From the NCBI RefSeq assembly GCF_001553645.1, contig NZ_CP014231.1:310001-374000 (forward strand): 64,000 nt of DNA, in the 5' to 3' direction. The position numbers were made by a program, and so were the translations under genes. Positions within the stretch are counted from its first letter, which is position 1, and each line of letters begins with the position of its first letter. The DNA is from Leptotrichia sp. oral taxon 847. Its GTDB lineage: Bacteria > Fusobacteriota > Fusobacteriia > Fusobacteriales > Leptotrichiaceae. Shown here in pieces: positions 1 to 8,172 of the stretch. The notes under the pieces were generated by a model that saw only the letters and a list, made by a program, of their open reading frames with translations, was not told the origin of the DNA and searched no databases.

Positions 1-791
1 CTTGCTCTATCTGGTCTAAAGTTTGCAAAAATTACTCCGTCTCCATCTTTGATTAACCCATTATCTTTTGAACCAATTTTAACAGGAACTACAAATTCGT
101 CAGTTACACCTTTTGCATACGACGCTTTAATAGCTTCGTCAGCTGTTGGATAAACTTCACCGTCCCCACTAGTTAGCGCGTCATAAGCTAATTTTTCTCT
201 ATCCCAGTTATTGTCTCTGTCCATTCCGTAGTATCTTCCGATTACAGTTGCAATTTTTCCAACGCCTATTTCATCTAGAGCTTTTTGTAATTGTGATAAA
301 TAGTTTACTCCACTTTCAGGTGGTGTGTCTCTTCCATCTGTGATAGGATGAACATAAACTTCTGTAAGTCCTTTTTTAGCTGCCATATCAACCAATCCTA
401 TGATATGTTCAAGATGGCAATGAACTCCACCATCAGATGCAAGTCCTAAAATGTGTAGTGCTTTACCATTATTTTTTGTTGTCTCCATCACATTTGCCAA
501 TACCTCATTTTCCAAAATTGACCCATCTTTAATCGCTTTTGAAATTTTGGGAAGCATTTGAAAAACTGTTCTTCCAGCTCCAATATTTGTGTGTCCAACT
601 TCAGAATTTCCAAATTGTCCATCAGGTAATCCAACATGACCTCCATCTGCACGAAGTTCGGTAAAAGGGTATTCCTCTTTATATCTATTAAAGTTTAATG
701 GATTTGCCATTTTTATTCCATTAACTTGATCGTCATGGTGATTCATACCCCAACCATCTAAAATTACTAAAACTACTGGTCTTTTTTTCAT
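1..791 (-). CDS. gpmI: 2,3-bisphosphoglycerate-independent phosphoglycerate mutase (5' part)
   Basis: Cofactor-independent phosphoglycerate mutase, a cytoplasmic glycolytic enzyme interconverting 3- and 2-phosphoglycerate. The first 263 codons are present; the rest lies beyond the left edge. The N-terminus reads MKKRPVVLVILDGWG, with the metal-binding Asp of the alkaline-phosphatase superfamily, followed by GNSEVGHTNIGAGR carrying the phosphorylated Ser, then HVHPITDGRDTPP-like sequence (VYVHPITDGRDTPP) typical of iPGM. The ATG at 791 is preceded by GAAAGGA at good distance, and a consensus promoter lies about 50 bp further upstream. No frameshift is seen in the visible part. The family normally has about 510 residues, so roughly half is missing. 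The identification is secure from motifs. Confidence 0.95.
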   Translation of the reverse strand, partial: MKKRPVVLVILDGWGMNHHDDQVNGIKMANPLNFNRYKEEYPFTELRADGGHVGLPDGQFGNSEVGHTNIGAGRTVFQMLPKISKAIKDGSILENEVLANVMETTKNNGKALHILGLASDGGVHCHLEHIIGLVDMAAKKGLTEVYVHPITDGRDTPPESGVNYLSQLQKALDEIGVGKIATVIGRYYGMDRDNNWDREKLAYDALTSGDGEVYPTADEAIKASYAKGVTDEFVVPVKIGSKDNGLIKDGDGVIFANFRPDRA

Positions 792-840
792 TCTCTCTGT
801 CCTTTCAAGTTATTATGTTAAATTTTACTTACTACTATTT

Positions 841-869
841 ATTATACAAGTTTTTTATTAAATTTTCAA
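841..869 (-). promoter_or_regulatory. sigma70-type promoter for gpmI
   Basis: On the minus strand, TTGAAA (869-864) and TATAAT (846-841) are separated by 17 nt, about 50 nt upstream of the gpmI start. The match to the housekeeping promoter consensus is strong. Confidence 0.7.
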
Positions 870-1023
870 GAAATTATCCACTTTATTTTCATATTTTTTA
901 AATTTTTTTGCAAAATTAATAAATGCAGCAATTTAACTAAATTTACTTTTTTATTTTAAAAATTTATAAAAAAAGAAAGTTCGCTTTTTAAAAATTATTA
1001 AGAAAAAAAATAAATTTTATCTC

Positions 1024-1037
1024 ATATAACATATGTT
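1024..1037. promoter_or_regulatory. putative operator half of a shared palindrome (AACATATGTT core)
   Basis: The 14-nt word ATATAACATATGTT lies about 140 bp upstream of the hydrolase-mlaA operon. It is identical to 14 nt of the perfect palindrome inside the fadL promoter (8183-8196). The core AACATATGTT is itself a palindrome. The rest of the 792-1178 gap is AT-rich and shows a weak hairpin (CCTAAAA/TTTTAGG, 1110-1128) but no clear promoter for the operon. Confidence 0.4.
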
Positions 1038-1134
1038 TTTTAAAAATTCAATAAAATTTTGCTAGAAATTTTGGTTTATTTTTGATAGAATATGTGTAAG
1101 TAAATTTATCCTAAAAATGACTTTTAGGAAAAAG

Positions 1135-1185
1135 AAAGGAGTATATGTGAAGAATACTAAATTTTTCACAGAAAAAATATGTTAA
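1135..1185 (+). other. ribosome-binding site plus 12-codon leader ORF overlapping the next start
   Basis: AAAGGAG (1135-1141) is the only good Shine-Dalgarno sequence before the hydrolase gene, but it lies 37 nt from that gene's ATG. It is 5 nt from a GTG at 1147. That GTG opens a 12-codon frame (MKNTKFFTEKIC) ending with TAA at 1183-1185, across the hydrolase ATG at 1179. This arrangement fits translational coupling through a leader peptide. It may equally be chance. Confidence 0.35.
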
Positions 1186-2474
1186 AAAAATTATTACTTA
1201 CGACTATTTTTTCAGTAATTTCAATTATCGGATTTGCTGAAACTGATGTGTCACAGATAGCAGTGGATTATCCTTATAAAGAAAGCGCTATAATGGCTAC
1301 TGTCTTGGGGACACCGCCAAGTCAATATTATAAATTCAAACACACAAAGGGACCAAAAGTAAAAAGATTTAAAGCTGTTAAAAAAGTACCTGAAATTTTA
1401 AGACAATGGAGTACATATGATTACGGAGTTTGGGAACAAAAAGAAAAGGCACCGCTTATGATTGTAATTTCTGGAACAGGATCGCTTTATAACAGTGGAA
1501 TGTCGCTTTATTTAGCTAATGTTTTTTATGACAAGGGTTATAATGTGATAGCATTCAGTTCACCGACAACAATGCCTTATATAGTATCTCAAGGTAGAAA
1601 TAACTACGGTGGATATATGAAAGATGAAACTGTCCAGATGTATGATTTAATTTCAAGAGCAATTGCACAAGAAAAAAGAGACGGCATGAAAATTTCAAAA
1701 ACTTACATTTCAGGATATAGTTTGGGAGGATTTCAGTCGCTTTTGCTACACGAATTAGACGGAGAAAAGAAAAGAATCGGAATAGAAAAATCTTTGCTTT
1801 TAAACTCTCCGCTAAGTATTCTTACGGCAACTAAAAAATTGGATAACTATTTGGTAAAAAATGGAATTTTTGATGCTAAAAGTCTGGAAAAATATTTGGA
1901 TAACATTTTTTCTAAACTTATAAATGATGGTTCTATTAAATTAAATGATTTTTCTTCTACAAATCTTAATGAATCACTTGGAAAATTAGATCTTGGAGAA
2001 AAAGATTTCGAGATATTAACTGGACTTTTATTTAGACTTTATTCGGCGAATATGACTTTTGCAGGAGAAGTTTTTAGTGGAAATAACGCTTATGGAAGAC
2101 TTTCAGAAAAAAAACATTACAAACGTTTTGATTCTGTAACAAAAGAATTTCAGGAAGCACTTTCTGTTTCATTTGAGGAATATGCAAAAGAACTTTTATA
2201 CCCTTATTTGAAGAAATATAAACATCCTAACTTAACACCGACTGAATTTTTGGAAGATTTTGATTTAAGAAGCCGCAAGGATTTTATTGAAAAAAATAAC
2301 AAGAATATTGTCTTTATTACTTCAGAAAATGATATTTTACTTTCACAAAATGATTTAGACTACATAAAAAATACTTTTTCAAACAGAGTTTTAGTTCCGT
2401 TTGGAGGACACACAGGACTTCTTTGGCATAACGACATGGCAAACTTGATGGTAGAAAAATTGGAGGAAGAATAA
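1179..2474 (+). CDS. exported alpha/beta-hydrolase-like protein paired with MlaA
   Basis: Probable envelope serine hydrolase of 431 residues; the exact family was not recognised. A signal peptide occupies residues 1-20 (MLKKLLLTTIFSVISIIGFA, then ETD). The core shows an alpha/beta-hydrolase pattern: VISGTG near 96-101 as the likely oxyanion turn, GYSLGG with nucleophile Ser181, then candidate Asp385 (SENDIL) and His411 (GGHTG) to complete a triad. The stop codon is one base before the mlaA start, so the two genes are translated as a pair. This suggests a role with outer-membrane phospholipids, for example as lipase or esterase; that function is inference from context. The start codon has a poor local ribosome site (see the leader ORF at 1135). 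Confidence 0.7.
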   Translation: MLKKLLLTTIFSVISIIGFAETDVSQIAVDYPYKESAIMATVLGTPPSQYYKFKHTKGPKVKRFKAVKKVPEILRQWSTYDYGVWEQKEKAPLMIVISGTGSLYNSGMSLYLANVFYDKGYNVIAFSSPTTMPYIVSQGRNNYGGYMKDETVQMYDLISRAIAQEKRDGMKISKTYISGYSLGGFQSLLLHELDGEKKRIGIEKSLLLNSPLSILTATKKLDNYLVKNGIFDAKSLEKYLDNIFSKLINDGSIKLNDFSSTNLNESLGKLDLGEKDFEILTGLLFRLYSANMTFAGEVFSGNNAYGRLSEKKHYKRFDSVTKEFQEALSVSFEEYAKELLYPYLKKYKHPNLTPTEFLEDFDLRSRKDFIEKNNKNIVFITSENDILLSQNDLDYIKNTFSNRVLVPFGGHTGLLWHNDMANLMVEKLEEE

Positions 2475-2475
2475 G

Positions 2476-3486
2476 ATGACAAAATTTAATAAAAATAAAA
2501 TTGTGATATTTGGAGCTGTTATTGCTGCTTGTGCAGTATCTTATGCAGACACTGACGAGCTTTATCCAGAAGTAAAAAATGTAGATACGGTCAGTTATTT
2601 AGATGAAGCAACAAAAGAAGCAAATGACGACATTTATATAGAATTTGTAGACGAAAAAGAAAATATTCCAGCTGAAAAGAATATGGAAAAATTTAAACTT
2701 ACAAATTTAAAAAATAAAAACAAAAAAATTGACAAAAATAAATATATTATGTTTGAGCAAGATGACTATGGAGACTTAGCGACTAACATTGAAGGTTTGG
2801 ACGACGAATACATAGTTTCCAGTAAAATTCTCGATTTAACTGGAGCGGGTGGCACAATAAACGATCCACTTGAGCCGTTTAATCGAAGAATGTACGCATT
2901 CAATACTCAATTTGACAAAAAAATTGCTTATCCAGCGTCAAGAATTTACGCAGCAATTGTTCCAAAACCTATAAGAACAGGAATTTCAAACTTCTTTGGA
3001 AACTTTAAGGAAATTCCAACTTTTGTAAACTCAATGCTACAGCTAAAACCAGGAAAGGCAGTAAATGCACTTGGAAGATTTGTTGTAAATTCAACTGTCG
3101 GAATCTTAGGGGTAACTGATGTTGCAACAAAAATGGGACTAAAAAAAGATTACGAAACAATGGGAGATACTCTTGGACATTATGGAGTTAGAAGTGGAGC
3201 TTATTTAGTTTTGCCAGCTTTAGGTCCAAGTAATATCAGAGATGGTATTGGAAGCGGAATAGACGGTGCTATGGAAGGTGCAGCTAGAGGTGTCGTTGAA
3301 GATAAGCTTTTCTTTGATACAGGTGTTTTTGACAAAACCACATATGGATTTACACGACCAGTAGTTACAGGACTTAATTTGCGTTCACTTGTAAATTTTA
3401 GATATGGAGATTTAAATTCGCCATTTGAATATGACTTAGTAAAAATATTTTATCAAAACTACAGAAAAGTTCAAATAAAAAAATAA
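2476..3486 (+). CDS. mlaA: MlaA/VacJ-family phospholipid-transport protein
   Basis: Outer-membrane component of the Mla retrograde phospholipid pathway, which removes mislocalised phospholipid from the outer leaflet. The MlaA domain begins at residue 129 with NDPLEPFNR and continues through RFVVNSTVG, GDTLGHYG and YLVLPALGPS, all hallmark blocks of the family. At 336 residues it is longer than E. coli MlaA (about 250) because of a charged extension of about 100 residues before the domain. The N-terminus is ambiguous: IAAC with Cys19 could be a lipobox, or signal peptidase I could cut after SYA (residue 24). GGAGGAAG at the end of the hydrolase gene supplies the ribosome site. No mlaBCDEF genes are in the window. 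Confidence 0.9.
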   Translation: MTKFNKNKIVIFGAVIAACAVSYADTDELYPEVKNVDTVSYLDEATKEANDDIYIEFVDEKENIPAEKNMEKFKLTNLKNKNKKIDKNKYIMFEQDDYGDLATNIEGLDDEYIVSSKILDLTGAGGTINDPLEPFNRRMYAFNTQFDKKIAYPASRIYAAIVPKPIRTGISNFFGNFKEIPTFVNSMLQLKPGKAVNALGRFVVNSTVGILGVTDVATKMGLKKDYETMGDTLGHYGVRSGAYLVLPALGPSNIRDGIGSGIDGAMEGAARGVVEDKLFFDTGVFDKTTYGFTRPVVTGLNLRSLVNFRYGDLNSPFEYDLVKIFYQNYRKVQIKK

Positions 3487-3516
3487 ATAAATAATAAATT
3501 ATAAAGGGAGAAAAAG

Positions 3517-4761
3517 ATGAGCTACATAAAAGATTGTGATATAGAAGTTTATAACGCTATAAAAGCGGAAGAAAAAAGACAGGAAGAAGGGATTGAACTA
3601 ATCGCTTCTGAAAATTTTGTTTCAAAAGCTGTGATGGAAGCTGCGGGATCAGTTTTTACAAATAAATATGCAGAAGGCTATCCAGGAAAAAGATATTACG
3701 GAGGATGTGTAAATGTTGACATTGTTGAAACTTTAGCAATTGAAAGACTAAAAAAAATCTTTGGAGCAAAATTTGCAAATGTTCAGCCACATTCAGGTTC
3801 TCAAGCTAATATGGGAGTTTATGTCGGACTTTTAAATGCTGGGGATAAAATTTTGGGAATGGGACTTAGTTCTGGTGGACATTTGACTCATGGCTATAAA
3901 ATTAATTTTTCTGGAAAAAATTATGTTGGGATTGAATACGGATTGGATCCAGAAACTGAATTAATTGATTATGATAAAGTACGTGAGATTGCGTTAAAGG
4001 AAAGACCTAGAATAATTGTTGCAGGAGCAAGTGCTTATTCAAGAATTATTGATTTTAAAAAGTTTAGAGAAATTGCTGACGAAGTTGGCGCTTACCTTAT
4101 GGTGGACATGGCTCATATTGCGGGACTTGTTGCAGCTGGAGTTCATCCAAATCCAATGGAATACGCCGATGTTGTAACTTCTACAACTCACAAAACTCTA
4201 AAAGGGCCTCGTGGTGGAATTATTTTGACAAACAACGAAGAAATTGCAAAAAAAATCGATAAAACAATATTTCCAGGAATACAAGGTGGGCCTCTTGCTC
4301 ACATTATTGCAGCAAAAGCTGTCGCTTTCAAAGAAGCACTGACTCCTGAATTTAAAGAATATCAAATTCAAGTAGCTAAAAATGCTAAAGTTTTGGCCGA
4401 AGAACTTACAAAAGGTGGACTTAGAATTGTGAGCGGTGGAACTGATAACCATTTGATGTTAGTTGATTTAAGACCGATGAAAGTTACTGGAAAATTGGCG
4501 GAAGAAAAATTGGAAAAAGCTGGGATAACTTGCAACAAAAACGCTATTCCAAACGACCCTGAAAAACCGTTTATCACAAGCGGTGTAAGACTTGGTACTC
4601 CGGCAATTACCGCTCGTGGATTTAAAGAGGAAGAAACTAAGCTTGTCGCAAAATTTATTTTAGAAGTGCTAAACAACATTGAAGATGAAAAAATTACTTC
4701 CAAAGTTAAAAATCAAGTTTTGGAATTGACTAAAAAATTTCCGCTTTACAAAAATAAATAA
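3517..4761 (+). CDS. glyA: serine hydroxymethyltransferase
   Basis: PLP enzyme converting serine and tetrahydrofolate to glycine and 5,10-methylene-THF. It is the main source of one-carbon units and so supports the purine genes elsewhere in the window. The 414 residues match the family length. Visible motifs are [32 protein letters not shown] and [13 protein letters not shown], where Lys226 is the expected PLP Schiff-base lysine. The ATG follows AAAGGGAG at normal spacing, 30 bp after mlaA, so it may be read through from that operon. rph follows 27 bp downstream. Confidence 0.97.
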   Translation: MSYIKDCDIEVYNAIKAEEKRQEEGIELIASENFVSKAVMEAAGSVFTNKYAEGYPGKRYYGGCVNVDIVETLAIERLKKIFGAKFANVQPHSGSQANMGVYVGLLNAGDKILGMGLSSGGHLTHGYKINFSGKNYVGIEYGLDPETELIDYDKVREIALKERPRIIVAGASAYSRIIDFKKFREIADEVGAYLMVDMAHIAGLVAAGVHPNPMEYADVVTSTTHKTLKGPRGGIILTNNEEIAKKIDKTIFPGIQGGPLAHIIAAKAVAFKEALTPEFKEYQIQVAKNAKVLAEELTKGGLRIVSGGTDNHLMLVDLRPMKVTGKLAEEKLEKAGITCNKNAIPNDPEKPFITSGVRLGTPAITARGFKEEETKLVAKFILEVLNNIEDEKITSKVKNQVLELTKKFPLYKNK

Positions 4762-4788
4762 AAAATTTAAAAGGAGAAAAAAATCAAA

Positions 4789-5502
4789 TTGAGAAATAAT
4801 AATAGAAAAAATGATGAGATGCGGGAAGTTAAAGTTACAAAAAATTACATTATCCACCCTGAAGGTTCGGTCTTAATTGAATTTGGAAATACAAAAGTTA
4901 TCTGTAATGCGACGATTGAAGAAAAAATCCCGAGATGGCTAAAAATGGATAATTCTTCCAAAGGGATTCACTCAGGCTGGATTACCGCTGAATACAGTAT
5001 GCTTCCCCGTGCAACAAACACCCGTGTCCAAAGGGAATCAATAAAAGGAAAAGTTTCAGGAAGGACAATGGAAATCCAAAGACTTATCGGAAGATCTTTA
5101 AGAGCTGTAATTGACCTTGAAAAACTGGGAGACAGAACAATTATGGTCGACTGCGATGTCATTCAAGCTGATGGCGGTACAAGAACTGCTTCAATTACAG
5201 GAGCTTATCTAGCTGTGGAGCTTGCAATTGAAAAATTAATTGATGAAAATAAATTAAAAGAAATTCCAATAAAATCAAAAGTTGCCGCAATAAGTGTGGG
5301 AAAAGTTCGAAATGAGTTAATTTTAGATTTGGACTATGACGAAGATTCCGCAGCGGATGTCGATATGAACATTATCATGACTGATAAAGGTGAATTTGTG
5401 GAAATTCAAGGAACTGGTGAAGAAGCCACTTTTACTCAAGATGAACTCCTAAAATTCATTGAATTATCCAAAAACGCATTTAATAAATTATTTACTTTAT
5501 AA
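4789..5502 (+). CDS. rph: ribonuclease PH
   Basis: Phosphorolytic 3'-5' exoribonuclease that trims tRNA precursors. At 237 residues it has the normal length. Motifs include [45 protein letters not shown] and [18 protein letters not shown]. The start used is TTG at 4789 (product [12 protein letters not shown]), because RNase PH proteins characteristically begin MR..R..DE.R. AAGGAG lies 12 nt upstream, a little far. The next ATG would remove conserved residues. It is followed by a strong hairpin that belongs to the repeat relic at 5507. Confidence 0.95.
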   Translation: MRNNNRKNDEMREVKVTKNYIIHPEGSVLIEFGNTKVICNATIEEKIPRWLKMDNSSKGIHSGWITAEYSMLPRATNTRVQRESIKGKVSGRTMEIQRLIGRSLRAVIDLEKLGDRTIMVDCDVIQADGGTRTASITGAYLAVELAIEKLIDENKLKEIPIKSKVAAISVGKVRNELILDLDYDEDSAADVDMNIIMTDKGEFVEIQGTGEEATFTQDELLKFIELSKNAFNKLFTL

Positions 5503-5506
5503 AATT

Positions 5507-5731
5507 TATACCCACTTCTTTAAGTGGGTATAGTTGTGAACTACTCCCACTTGTAGAAGAGGGAGCTTCTTGGGAAGTATTTGTTTTTGCTAGCCAAATA
5601 TATTTACCAAGCTCTTCGGGCAGTCCCTGCCCTGACTATGAGTATTATACCATATAAGAGCTGTTATTTCAAGCTATATTCTGCAATTCATCTCCCACTT
5701 ATAGAAGAAGGAGACTTCTTGCTAAATATTG
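5507..5731 (+). mobile_element. relic resembling IS200/IS605 (TnpB-type) end sequences, no transposase
   Basis: The gap between rph and the Sel1 gene is packed with hairpins. TATACCCACTT/AAGTGGGTATA (5507-5517, 5522-5532) has an 11-bp stem with a 4-nt loop. GGGCAG/CTGCCC (5618-5623, 5627-5632) follows. Two imperfect direct copies of a motif of about 40 nt starting CTCCCACTT.TAGAAG occur at 5544-5583 and 5692-5731, each able to fold. Hairpins of this kind are typical of the ends of IS200/IS605 elements and the 3' part of TnpB guide RNA. The family assignment rests on memory of such sequences. No tnpA or tnpB remains. Confidence 0.45.
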
Positions 5732-5758
5732 TTAAAAAATTTTATGAAAGGGGAAAAA

Positions 5759-6364
5759 ATGGAATTTAACGAAAATACTAAATTATTTCAAAAATATATG
5801 GAAAGAATAAGAAATGGCGATACAGAGGCAATGAATGAAATGGGTTTAATCTTCCAAAATAGTAAAGACAATGAAAATGCTAAAAAATGGTATTTACGTG
5901 CAATTGAAAAAAATGATTTTTCTTATGCCAATAATTTAGGCTATCTCTATGCTGGAGAAAAAGATTACGAAAATGCCAAAAAATATTATTTAATTGCGAT
6001 AAAACACAATGATTTCAATGCTTTAACCAATCTTGCCGTTTTACTTCAAGATAATAAAAAATTCGAAGAAGCTGAAAAATTTTATTTAAAAGCTGTGGAA
6101 AAAAATTGTGAAAATGCCAAAAATAATCTTTTAATATTTTATAATGAAACTAACCAGACACAAAAAGAGAAAAAAATATATTCTCAAATGGCTTGGGGTG
6201 GTGATACAAATGCAATGAACCACTTAGGAATGATATGCGCCAACGAAGGAAACTATAAAAAAGCTGAAAATTGGTTTTTAAAAGCCTCAGTTTTAGGCGA
6301 TGAACACGCCAAAAAAAATCTAAAAATATTGAAAGAAAACAAAAATAAAATTACAAAAAAATAA
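5759..6364 (+). CDS. Sel1/TPR-repeat protein
   Basis: A 201-residue cytoplasmic protein with no signal peptide, built of tandem Sel1/TPR-like helical hairpins about 34 residues apart. The repeats are marked by AMNEMGLIFQ, YANNLGYLYA, ALTNLAVLLQ, AKNNLLIFY and AMNHLGMICA, each followed by an A-E/N-KW/YYL-A segment. Such repeats mediate protein-protein contacts; no specific partner can be named. ATG 5759 is chosen because GAAAGGGG precedes it at normal spacing; an in-frame ATG ten codons upstream lacks a ribosome site. The gene starts just after the second copy of the hairpin repeat at 5692, so the relic may supply its leader. A similar but exported repeat protein, broken by a frameshift, lies at 52021-52810. 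Confidence 0.85.
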   Translation: MEFNENTKLFQKYMERIRNGDTEAMNEMGLIFQNSKDNENAKKWYLRAIEKNDFSYANNLGYLYAGEKDYENAKKYYLIAIKHNDFNALTNLAVLLQDNKKFEEAEKFYLKAVEKNCENAKNNLLIFYNETNQTQKEKKIYSQMAWGGDTNAMNHLGMICANEGNYKKAENWFLKASVLGDEHAKKNLKILKENKNKITKK

Positions 6365-6414
6365 CAGATTACTTAATTTTAAAATATTTTAAAATATTTT
6401 AAATTTCTACTTCC

Positions 6415-6443
6415 TTGATTTTTTTCAAAATTTTTGATAAAAT
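6415..6443 (+). promoter_or_regulatory. promoter of the queuosine-salvage operon
   Basis: TTGATT (6415-6420) and TAAAAT (6438-6443) are separated by 17 nt. The expected start point, near 6450, coincides with the first base of the riboswitch stem P1. Confidence 0.7.
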
Positions 6444-6449
6444 AATATT

Positions 6450-6523
6450 CGATGTTTGGGAAAATCCATCGTTAAAAAAAACCTTTTGTAAACACATATT
6501 TTCAAAAGGATATGTGTTTTTTT
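6450..6523 (+). promoter_or_regulatory. preQ1-I-like riboswitch with transcription-terminator platform
   Basis: P1 is CGATG/CATCG (6450-6454, 6467-6471) enclosing a 12-nt loop, TTTGGGAAAATC. The loop's last C occupies the place of the preQ1-pairing C. An A-rich tail (TT then eight A, 6472-6481) leads to CC(T) at 6482-6484, which can pair with loop GGG (6458-6460) as the P2 pseudoknot. The tail CCTTTTG (6482-6488) also pairs with CAAAAGG (6503-6509) as an antiterminator. That fold excludes the terminator AAACACATAT/ATATGTGTTT (6490-6499, 6510-6519) plus its T tract. Ligand binding would therefore switch the operon off. P2 base identities differ from the common consensus, so the class call is by architecture. 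Confidence 0.75.
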
Positions 6524-6552
6524 ATTTGTAAATTTTTTTTAGGAGGAAATAA

Positions 6553-7275
6553 ATGTTTAATTTTTTTAGTCAGCTTCGATTCGGAGTAAATGAATTGTTG
6601 TGGCTTTCATATTTAATTTTAAATTTTACGGCAGTTGTACTTGCTTACAGATTTTGGGGAAAAGGAGGACTGTTGTCAGTTGTGCCGCTGTCAATAGTTT
6701 TAGCTAATATTCAAGTTGGAAAATTGATGACCTTGTTTGGTTTTGATGGCATCACAATGGGAAATATCGCATTTGGAGGAATTTATCTTGCGTCTGATAT
6801 TTTGACGGAAAATGAAGGAAAACATTACTCAAGAAAAGTGGTTTCGCTAGGTTTTGCTGCAATGTTATTTACAACGTTTATAATGCAAATTGTACTAAAA
6901 ATAAATGTTTCACCTGATGATAAGATGCAAGGTGCTTTATCAGCAGTATTTGGATTTATGCCAAGACTTGCGATTTCAAGTGTGTGCGGATTTGCAGTTT
7001 CTCAGTCATTTGATATATGGTCTTATCAATTTATTAGAAAATTTAGACCATCTTATAGAGATATTTGGATTAGAAACAATGCGAGTACAATGATAAGTCA
7101 AATTTTAGACAATATTGTATTTTCGTTTTTAGCATTTACAGGAAAATATCCTCTAAAAACAGTAATCGGAATCATATTTTCAACATATTTATTAAAAATC
7201 GTAATTTCACTGCTTGACACACCTTTTGTGTATATTGCGACTTTATGGAAAAAACAAGGTAAAATAAGTGATTAA
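6553..7275 (+). CDS. queuosine-precursor transporter, YhhQ/VUT family
   Basis: Integral inner-membrane protein of 240 residues with about six to seven hydrophobic segments. The signature block ITMGNIAFGGIYLASDILTENEGK (residues about 67-90) is characteristic of the YhhQ/DUF165 family. Family members import queuosine precursors such as preQ1, preQ0 or queuine. The upstream preQ1-like riboswitch and the radical SAM gene downstream support this role. AGGAGG at 6541-6546 is placed ideally before the ATG. The substrate cannot be read from sequence; queuine is favoured if the next gene is a queuine lyase. Confidence 0.88.
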   Translation: MFNFFSQLRFGVNELLWLSYLILNFTAVVLAYRFWGKGGLLSVVPLSIVLANIQVGKLMTLFGFDGITMGNIAFGGIYLASDILTENEGKHYSRKVVSLGFAAMLFTTFIMQIVLKINVSPDDKMQGALSAVFGFMPRLAISSVCGFAVSQSFDIWSYQFIRKFRPSYRDIWIRNNASTMISQILDNIVFSFLAFTGKYPLKTVIGIIFSTYLLKIVISLLDTPFVYIATLWKKQGKISD

Positions 7276-7369
7276 TATTGAATTTATATAATTAATAAAT
7301 TCTTTACAAATTATTGTTAGCATAGAAAAGATAAATTATTTAAAAAATAAAAAGGAACATAAATGGAAA

Positions 7370-8074
7370 ATGGAAAGATATAGTGTAATAAAAGAAAAAA
7401 ATCCTCGTGAAATCGTGTTATTAAAAGGATTTAGCTGTACGTATGGAAAATGTGCTTTTTGTAATTACATCTTGGATAATACGAATAATGAAAAGGAAAT
7501 GACGAAAGTAAATTTTGAAGCTTTGAACAAAGTTACTGGAAAATATGGGGTTTTGGAAGTAATAAATTCTGGCTCAGTATTTGAGCTGAATAAATTAACG
7601 ATGGAAAAGATAAAGGAAATTTGTAAGAAAAAAAATATAAAAATACTTTACTTTGAGGCTTATTTTGGTTATTTAAACAGATTGAACGAGATTAGGAAGT
7701 ATTTTTCTGAGCAGGAAGTGAGATTTGCGTTTGGATTAGAAACATTCGATAATCATTACAGAACAAAAGTTCTGAAGAAAAATTTTATCTTGAATGAAAA
7801 AGTTTTAGAAAAATTGAAAACAGAATATCAGATGTGTCTATTAATGATTTGTACAAAAGGACAGACAAAAAAGCAAATCTTAAATGATATTGAGCAGGGA
7901 ATAAAGCATTTCAAAGAGCTAGTTGTAAGTGTGTTCGTAAATAACGGTACTCAAATCGAACGAGATGAAGAATTAGTTTCTTGGTTTTTAAAAGAAATCT
8001 ATCCGAAATATAAAAATAAAAAAAATATTGAAATTTTAATTGATAATAAAGATTTTGGAGTTTATGTGCAATAA
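7370..8074 (+). CDS. radical SAM protein, candidate queuine lyase (QueL-like)
   Basis: A 234-residue radical SAM protein. FSCTYGKCAFCNY places three cysteines at 23, 28 and 31 in a CX4CX2C cluster motif, unlike the classical CX3CX2C. Later segments (EVINSGSVFELNKLT, FAFGLETF) fit a short TIM-like barrel. Published work on queuine salvage described a radical SAM queuine lyase (QueL) next to a YhhQ transporter in Clostridioides difficile, releasing preQ1. The same pairing behind a preQ1-type switch makes that activity the leading hypothesis; it is inferred, not shown. AAGGAA is 12 nt from this ATG but 5 nt from an out-of-frame ATG at 7363 that opens only six codons (MENGKI). The gene is 94 bp after the transporter with no terminator seen. 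Confidence 0.7.
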   Translation: MERYSVIKEKNPREIVLLKGFSCTYGKCAFCNYILDNTNNEKEMTKVNFEALNKVTGKYGVLEVINSGSVFELNKLTMEKIKEICKKKNIKILYFEAYFGYLNRLNEIRKYFSEQEVRFAFGLETFDNHYRTKVLKKNFILNEKVLEKLKTEYQMCLLMICTKGQTKKQILNDIEQGIKHFKELVVSVFVNNGTQIERDEELVSWFLKEIYPKYKNKKNIEILIDNKDFGVYVQ

Positions 8075-8172
8075 AAATATATAAAGTTATGATAAAATAA
8101 TAAAATTATTTTGTTGTAACTTTTTTATTTGAAAAACTTTTTCAAAAAAATTTGATTACCAAATAATTTGTC

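Noticed and set aside
5581-5769. 62-residue plus-strand frame
   Set aside because: It lies across the hairpin relic and reads into the start of the Sel1 gene in another frame; no ribosome site.
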